DNA from: Bacillota bacterium | GTDB lineage: Bacteria > Bacillota > Sulfobacillia > DUMF01 | NCBI GenBank assembly: GCA_012840015.1 | Contig: DUMF01000028.1 | Coordinates: 1-64,000, forward strand | Length of the DNA: 64,000 nucleotides | Reading direction: 5' to 3' | Shown here: positions 58,290 to 64,000 of the stretch, in pieces | How the letters are laid out: each line of letters begins with the position of its first letter | Numbering within the stretch: the stretch's first letter is position 1 | Notes under the pieces: model-generated | The model's database searches: none | Told to the model about the DNA's origin: nothing | What the model saw: only the letters and a program-made list of their open reading frames with translations | Translations under genes and position numbers: made by a program

Positions 58290-59255
58290 ACTTGGCGATC
58301 CGGCCGAGTCTGGGATCTCCCCTGTTGCACGCTTCGCCTTGACTTCCAGGGTGAGAATCGCCTCCTGGCTCCCGGCACAAGAGTTTTTGAAATCCCTGAA
58401 AGAGTACTCTCCCCCGATTTACGAGATAAACCCCTCCATAGCGGCTAGCTTCAAAAAGTCCTACTCCCCAAGCCCAAGAGCAATGCCCTCGATGCCTGTG
58501 CCATCGCTCAAAGAGTCAGGTTCGGTGAACTAATGCCCTGTTCCAAGGCTCAGATGATCGCAGCCCCCCGTGAGCAACTTACCAGGCTGAGGTTCCACAT
58601 GCTGGAATCCATTGTAGCTAAACAGGCCAGAGCCATGAACCTCCTCTTCTTGCAGTTCTCGACCTACAAGAAAGCCAACCCGTTCAGCGATCAGTTCGGC
58701 AAGGCATCAGCTGCAGTACTCGACCAGTTCACGTCAGAATAGCTCCTCACCTGAGTGTCGAGGAAGTCGCGTCGTTCATCGCCCGCAACGGTTACTCTGA
58801 ATTCACCCTGCAGAACATATTTTTCTGAAGCACCAGACCAAAAAGCTCGACGCAGGCCTTCCCCCAAACCTTGACCACCATCCCGGGCATAAGCACAGTA
58901 CTCGTAGCACGCATCATCGCCAAGATCGGCGATATCTTCTGCTTCAGGAACCACGCTGCCCTAGCTCAGTATGCCCGCATCACCTGGGCGCGGTACCAGT
59001 CAGGTAACTTCGAGGCCGAAGAACACTCCATGACCAAGATCGGTAACAAGTACCTGCGATATTACCTGGTAGTAGCCTCAAACTCATTGAAGGTGCACAA
59101 TGAGGAGTACAAACAGTTCTAGCAACCGCAAGTACAACGAAGTGTCCAAACACCGGCACAAGAGGGCGTTGGTACTCACCGCTCGCAAGTTCGTTCGTCT
59201 GGTCCGCTCCTCGCTGAAAAGCGGTCAAATGTATCGCTCAGGGGTGACGGGTTAA
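58290..59255 (+). pseudogene. Degenerate IS110-family transposase (multiple frameshifts)
   Basis: Fragments in order across frames: LDFQGENRLLAPG.RVFEIPERV / IYEINPSIAASFKKSYS / (K)PKSNALDACAIAQRVRFGELMPCSKAQMIAAPREQLTRLRFHMLESIVAKQ / TTIPGISTVLVARIIAKIGDIFCFRNHAALAQYARITWARYQSGNFEAEEHSMTKIGNKYLRYYLVVASNSL. Confidence 0.85.
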
Positions 59256-59398
59256 CCATCAATTGATCACCTCTGTTAACCGCCATTCTCAAGAGTAGTG
59301 CTGGTTGACACCCCCTGTAACCCTAACCCAGCTATTCCGTTGTCAAGGGCCAAAAGTGCTATCTCTTGGTTTTGCCTATTGACATTTCACCGCAGGTC

Positions 59399-59850
59399 TT
59401 ATGCGCTGATCAGACTGAAAATCATCCCGCCAACAGTAGAAACCACGAGCACGAGAGCGACACAAGCAAACTTCTTCTTGAGTCCCAGGAAACTATTAAC
59501 CACCATGCTAGGCTAAACGCTGGGCCTGCCAACAATAGTGCTAGGGCTGGGCCTTTCCCCATGCCTGAACCAAGCCACCCTTGTAATATTGGGACCTCCG
59601 TTAGGGTACGCCGAAAAACAACCCGTTTTGTAGAGACCTTTCACGGGTGTCAGCGTCGCTCACCATCCCGAAACCTCGTTGGCGCTCCAATTCTTCGCCC
59701 CGGAACAATGCTACCATCGCAAGCTCCACAAGCCAATCCAATTTGTCACCCGAGAATTCTGGCCGTCATGACGAACACCGCAGACTGAACTCAGGCGTTA
59801 TCAAGCGGAAGGAAATAGCGGTAAGAAATGTGCCCACCATGGTCAGAAGC
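59399..59850 (-). pseudogene. Remnant of an ArsP/UPF0718-type permease
   Basis: Minus-strand fragments in two frames: LTEVPILQGWLGSGMGKGPALALLLAGPAFSLAWWL, then MVVNSFLGLKKKFACVALVLVVSTVGGMIFSLISA*; too short for an intact permease. Confidence 0.7.
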
Positions 59851-60138
59851 TCACACATTATCTCTGCCAATCCTTTGTACGCACCTCATAAACTCGTACA
59901 CACAGGGCATGTTGAGTTCGTAGGTTACGTTTAGCCCATGCTTAGAACAACGAAGAATGCCTGCCCATCTCAAGACTTTCAAGTGCTTGGAAATCGTGGA
60001 CTGGTCAAAGCCGAGCCGTTCTACCAATTCGCAGACGCACTTACCCCCTTCGCGAGCGAGGATGTCGATTATTCTTAGTCTCGTCTCGTGCCCCAGCGCC
60101 TTGAAGACAGCCGCTTGCGCTTCAAAGTCCAATTCCAA
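59851..60138 (-). CDS. ArsR-family metalloregulator (CVC motif)
   Basis: FEAQAAVFKALGHETRLRIIDILAREGGKCVCELVERLGFDQSTISKHLKVLRWAGILRCSKHGLNVTYELN; TTG start approximate. Confidence 0.93.
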   Translation of the reverse strand: MELDFEAQAAVFKALGHETRLRIIDILAREGGKCVCELVERLGFDQSTISKHLKVLRWAGILRCSKHGLNVTYELNMPCVYEFMRCVQRIGRDNV

Positions 60139-60224
60139 CCCACAAGCCCCCTCATCAATAACTATTCCTAGATTACCATGTAGCCATGTATTCCGCAAAG
60201 GAAGCGTGACACGGCCAGAACTAC

Positions 60225-61025
60225 TCAACAGAAGCTCGTCAAGGAGCAGGGGCCAGTAGCACACTTGCCGCATATATCGAAGGTCCCGTGGAAGCCGCGG
60301 TCTCCGGAGAAATACTCGTGAACTCGTAGACATTGCGCATGGCACCGGCTTTTGTCCAAAGAGATGCGGTCCCCATGTGGTTCATGGATCGCGCCAACAG
60401 GACACAGACTTATGCAGCTTTTGCATTTGCCACCCTGGTAGAAACCGCACAATTCCTTCGCGTGCCATTTGGGTGGGTTTAGGGGGAGATCCGCACTTGT
60501 GACGATACTGCCCACCCGGCCAGCACAGCCTCGTTCTGTAATGAGCATCTGATGGAGGCCTAGCGTGCCCAATCCCGCTATTACCGCTACGCTTTTGTGA
60601 GACCAAGCAGACCTGAGAGCCACGGGATCGAAATTCCTCGTAGGCTGCAGCCAGGCCGCCGCCACTCCGAGTTTTCCTAATTCCTGAGTTAAAGTTTCAC
60701 AGATCTGGCTTAGCAAGGCATTGGTCTCTTCGTAAGCTATTGCCCATTCGTCGGCACACAATGAGGATTTCCTATTCGCCGCCACCACACTCCCCTCGAA
60801 GGGTACGAAGAAGCAGAAGACACTTCTGGCCTCAGGCAGTAAATGTTGAGGAAGCAGGTGCCCCGGCACCATATCGCGCCTCAACTGGGCGAAGCGAGGG
60901 TCGCTGGCTGAAGCATAACCGAATACGGGCTCCCGGTAGCGCGTCTTACCGGTGAACCCCCGGATCATCCTCTGTACCGTCTTTTCGAGGATCTCTTGTA
61001 GTTCGCCAGTCTTGGATGCGCTCAT
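60225..61025 (-). CDS. 4Fe-4S protein related to epoxyqueuosine reductase (QueG-like)
   Basis: IAGLGTLGLHQMLITERGCAGRVGSIVTSADLPLNPP...CGFYQGGKCKSCISLCPVGAI...CHAQC...CGKCATGPCS. Confidence 0.85.
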   Translation of the reverse strand: MSASKTGELQEILEKTVQRMIRGFTGKTRYREPVFGYASASDPRFAQLRRDMVPGHLLPQHLLPEARSVFCFFVPFEGSVVAANRKSSLCADEWAIAYEETNALLSQICETLTQELGKLGVAAAWLQPTRNFDPVALRSAWSHKSVAVIAGLGTLGLHQMLITERGCAGRVGSIVTSADLPLNPPKWHAKELCGFYQGGKCKSCISLCPVGAIHEPHGDRISLDKSRCHAQCLRVHEYFSGDRGFHGTFDICGKCATGPCSLTSFC

Positions 61026-61062
61026 AATTCCAACTCCCTATGTAAGATTACGACTCCCCCAG

Positions 61063-61092
61063 GGCCGCAGCCCACGTCGTCGGGCTGCGGCC
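61063..61092. repeat. Perfect 11-bp inverted repeat (hairpin) between the 428-aa gene and the QueG-like gene
   Basis: GGCCGCAGCCC-acgtcgtc-GGGCTGCGGCC; no T-tract on the minus-strand side. Confidence 0.75.
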
Positions 61093-61103
61093 ACCGTCGA
61101 AAC

Positions 61104-62390
61104 TCACCCCTCGCGATGGTGCAATTTCGGAGCCGCCACAAATGACAGACCTCGTTCCGTCAAGGCGCGGGCCGTGTTGTTTAGCGCATCATGCTTCTCC
61201 AAGTAATTCCTTAGAAGGTTATCCCAGTCCCCGCTTTCGAGTATCTCGGCTTTGCTCCTGAAGTAATCCAGGATGTCTGATGTGTGACGCGCGTTTGCCT
61301 CGTTTCGACGCTCAACTTCTACGTCTCCACCCTCGTGCTTGGCGGATATATTCTTAACCGTCGCTGCAAGCTGTAGCAGCTCTTCGCGGCGATCATAAGG
61401 TTGCCGTACGATGCTCTTCCACGCTTCGGTGATGTGGTGCTCGAACCTGACCACGTCCTCAAACCCCAAGGCCTTTCGGAATTGAGCCGCGAGTTCGATC
61501 GTTCGGTTATTAACGGAGTTACTCCAGTTCATACCGATTAGCGGGCTCGTTCCGTCTTCACGCGCAAACAGTTTTGCGCCAATCAGTGTCCAAAGAGCAC
61601 TGAATGGGTTGTCTATACCCACGAATACCGAAATCTTAAACTGGATGTCAATCCCCAGCTTATAGAGCAAGAACCCCAGCAAAATCGTTCCCGCATTTGT
61701 GTTTAGCACCTGGTTAACGCCGTAATTCGTGTAGTAATAGAGCAACTCGTCAACCCACTTGAGAGGATAATCGTTGGGCTGGCCAATGCCTCCAAAGTAG
61801 CCGGTGATGGTGGCCGGCCCGTTCAGGTGAACGTTGGAACCGTCGGTGCCTTTGGTATCGAGGGTCTCTACCCAGGAGGCCCCCATTACCTGCATGGCGG
61901 CAGCAAACGCGAGAATATCCCCGTCATCCTCTTCTTGTTCTTTCATCTTGCGAACGCGTATGAACCGGCCAGGCATAAGTTCCTTTCGTTCAATCGCCTT
62001 CTTGGCTTCCTCGACGATCCAGGGGAAATACTGCGCCGCGCTGATTTCAAGCGTCACTGCATGATCGTCTCTAAAACAGATCGAAGATGCCCGTTTTCCG
62101 AGCACCTTCTCTCGATACTCCTTTACTGAAATGAACGCACCCTCGTCACGTTTCTTAATCAGCCATTTGATGTCTTTCAGGTAGGGTGAAGCCATGCGCT
62201 CTAACCTATCGAGAAGATTCTCCAGCTTCCTTGCTTCCTCGGCCTTAGAATTGATCTCCTTCGGAGAACCGTACCTATTCACTACGTCTAAAAGCGCGGA
62301 AATAGCATCGCTGTCCGGATTTGCGAGCAAGGAATTGATGGCCTCGAGCTGGAAAGCTTCGATCTTGAGGCGGTCTCTCAAACCTGACAC
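61104..62390 (-). CDS. Uncharacterised 428-aa protein (possible TIM-barrel-like core)
   Basis: Long ORF with conserved-looking motifs TITGYFGGIGQPNDYPLKWVDELL, NQVLNTNAGTILLGFLL, FKISVFVGIDNPFSALWTLIGAKLF, TSPLIGMNWSNSVNNRTIE; RBS (aggaggg) before ATG. Confidence 0.85.
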   Translation of the reverse strand: MSGLRDRLKIEAFQLEAINSLLANPDSDAISALLDVVNRYGSPKEINSKAEEARKLENLLDRLERMASPYLKDIKWLIKKRDEGAFISVKEYREKVLGKRASSICFRDDHAVTLEISAAQYFPWIVEEAKKAIERKELMPGRFIRVRKMKEQEEDDGDILAFAAAMQVMGASWVETLDTKGTDGSNVHLNGPATITGYFGGIGQPNDYPLKWVDELLYYYTNYGVNQVLNTNAGTILLGFLLYKLGIDIQFKISVFVGIDNPFSALWTLIGAKLFAREDGTSPLIGMNWSNSVNNRTIELAAQFRKALGFEDVVRFEHHITEAWKSIVRQPYDRREELLQLAATVKNISAKHEGGDVEVERRNEANARHTSDILDYFRSKAEILESGDWDNLLRNYLEKHDALNNTARALTERGLSFVAAPKLHHREG

Positions 62391-62660
62391 ATCTTCTCCC
62401 TCCTGTTTTAAGGCGCTCTGGCAAATCTAAACGGTCTCTCTTTTCGACATTGATACCGTGCTTCCTTCCCCTGCCTTAGTCCCCTAATTGACGCATAGCT
62501 CGTGACCCTGGGGGAAGGTAAATCGCTGCCCTGGTAATCTCTTTTTGCCAGAAGATAGCCAGTACAACCCGTCTTAAACTCAACTGAGGCATAGATATCT
62601 GTGTTAAGAGGCCCCCAAGCGCTCATATACATCTAGCGTCAAACCTATGGAGGTAACGAC

Positions 62661-63875
62661 ATGAGTTTCAAGAGAATGCGACCTTACTTTATCGCACTGG
62701 CCACCTCTATAATAACGGCTGCCATGATATTTTACCCCGACGTCGCTTTCGAGGCAGCCGTAGAAGGCTTAGACGTATGGTGGGAAATCGTCTTCCCTGC
62801 CCTGCTGCCTTTCTTCATATGCGCCGAGTTGCTCATGGGCCTCGGCGTGGTGCATTTCATGGGTGTATTACTCGAACCGCTAATGCGGCCGCTATTCGAT
62901 GTGCCAGGCGTAGGTTCTTTCGTACTCGCAATGGGCTTAGCATCGGGTTACCCAGGAGGAGCAGTACTTACCGCCAAAATGCGAAAAGAAAAATTGTGTT
63001 CACGCACTGAGGCCGAACGCCTGCTTTGCTTCACCAACACGGCTGACCCTCTCTTCATGACCGGAGCAGTCGCAGTCGGCATGTTCGGGGACGCTTCGCT
63101 CGGTAAAGCGCTCGTTCTGTCACACTACCTTTCCGCGCTAATTCTCGGCGTTCTACTCAGGTTCTGGGGAAACAAGAAGGACCGTGTGGAAGCTCCCCTT
63201 TCTAAGGAAAAAGGGTCCGTGGTGACGAGAGCCTTGCGAGCATTGATTTCCGCCCGTCGTCAAGACGGCCGCCCATTCGGGCAGCTGTTGGGGGATTCGG
63301 TGAAAACTTCGGTAGCCACGCTGTTGATGGTTGGAGGGTTTATCATTCTTTTCAGCGTGGCCATAAGGATGCTGGCCATTACCGGCCTAACCGGCTTGAT
63401 GGCGCGAGCATTCTTCCATGTGTTGGGCAGGTTCGGGTTACATCCCGGCACACTCGAGGCGCTCGTATGCGGAACCTTCGAAATCACGCTCGGCACCCAG
63501 CTCGCCAGCCAGGCAAGCGCGCCTTTATCACAAAACATCATGGCAGCTTCGGCGATAATAGCCTGGAGTGGCCTCTCTGTTCACGCTCAGGTAGCAGCGG
63601 TGGTGCAGGACACAGACATCCGAATTACTCCATACGTTGTAGCAAGGCTAATTCAAGCGATCATAGCCGCTCTGTTGGTCCTCCATGTCCCAATCTCTAC
63701 CGAATTGGCTGGTGGCATACTGCCCGCTTGGAGCGAGCCCGCTGCCTCTGGTTTGCTCACATGGGCTGACCGGCTCTCCTACTTTGGAAGGCAGTCCTTA
63801 AGCGTACTGGGCATCCTGTGCGTGGTCTGCGTGGCAGTCTCTGCCCTAAACGCTTTCAGGGCTCGTCAGAACTAA
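62661..63875 (+). CDS. ylbJ: Sporulation integral membrane protein YlbJ (nucleoside recognition/Gate domain)
   Basis: YPDVAFEAAVEGLDVWWEIVFPALLPFFICAELLMGLGVVHFMGVLLEPLMRPLFDVPGVGSFVLAMGLASGYPGGAVLTAKMRKEKLCSRTEAERLLCFTNTADPLFMTGAVAVGMFG. Confidence 0.94.
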   Translation: MSFKRMRPYFIALATSIITAAMIFYPDVAFEAAVEGLDVWWEIVFPALLPFFICAELLMGLGVVHFMGVLLEPLMRPLFDVPGVGSFVLAMGLASGYPGGAVLTAKMRKEKLCSRTEAERLLCFTNTADPLFMTGAVAVGMFGDASLGKALVLSHYLSALILGVLLRFWGNKKDRVEAPLSKEKGSVVTRALRALISARRQDGRPFGQLLGDSVKTSVATLLMVGGFIILFSVAIRMLAITGLTGLMARAFFHVLGRFGLHPGTLEALVCGTFEITLGTQLASQASAPLSQNIMAASAIIAWSGLSVHAQVAAVVQDTDIRITPYVVARLIQAIIAALLVLHVPISTELAGGILPAWSEPAASGLLTWADRLSYFGRQSLSVLGILCVVCVAVSALNAFRARQN

Positions 63876-64000
63876 AAGAGGGATAAAAAACCAGGAGGAC
63901 GCCAGACCTCAGAGAGATCCATCCCGCATCCCCCTGCATAACGTTACTGACCCCCAGGGTCTGACCCCAAGTGAGCGAGTGCTCTCGAAGGGGCCATTTC

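Noticed and set aside
1-64000. CRISPR arrays, rRNA genes or phage structural modules
   Set aside because: No regularly spaced direct repeats, rRNA-like sequence or phage structural genes were noticed on reading the window.

Overview
The window is a chromosomal segment of a probably spore-forming Clostridia-like Firmicute. The lineage call is inference from gene content: codY, hslVU, ylbJ, ylxM, fapR. Features run roughly as follows. (1) A truncated IS transposase next to tRNA-Pro(GGG) at 1-470. (2) A macro-domain protein and a long minus-strand flagellar operon at 1740-20257 (flgB-flgC-fliE-F-G-H-I-J-K-flgD-flgE-motA-motB-fliL-fliN-O-P-Q-R-flhB-flhA-PilZ-fliA), preceded by a cyclic-di-GMP-I (GEMM) riboswitch at about 20344-20414. 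(3) A CAP-domain secreted protein, then codY, hslU, hslV and xerC. (4) An acyltransferase, a LysO-like exporter and comM. (5) A core housekeeping block: topA, dprA, yraN, rnhB, rbgA, lepB, rplS, trmD, rimM, khpA, rpsP, ffh, ylxM, ftsY, smc, rnc, acpP, degV, plsX, fapR, rpmF, DUF177. (6) A sigma-54-controlled hydroxybutyrate/acetoacetyl-CoA cluster. (7) An MBL-fold protein, an NCS2 permease and carbamate kinase. (8) A decayed arsR/permease/redox-disulfide locus broken up by IS110 remnants. (9) A QueG-like Fe-S protein, an uncharacterised 428-aa protein and ylbJ. The strongest observations are the riboswitch/PilZ pairing on the flagellar operon, the absence of fliM (and flbD, cheY, flhF, flhG) from that operon, a well-matched -24/-12 promoter on the CoA-transferase operon, a perfect 0A-box over a comM promoter, the pseudogenised ArsP-type permease, and two poorly characterised proteins (42605-43117 and 61104-62390). 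I did not find a convincing wholly new multi-gene system.
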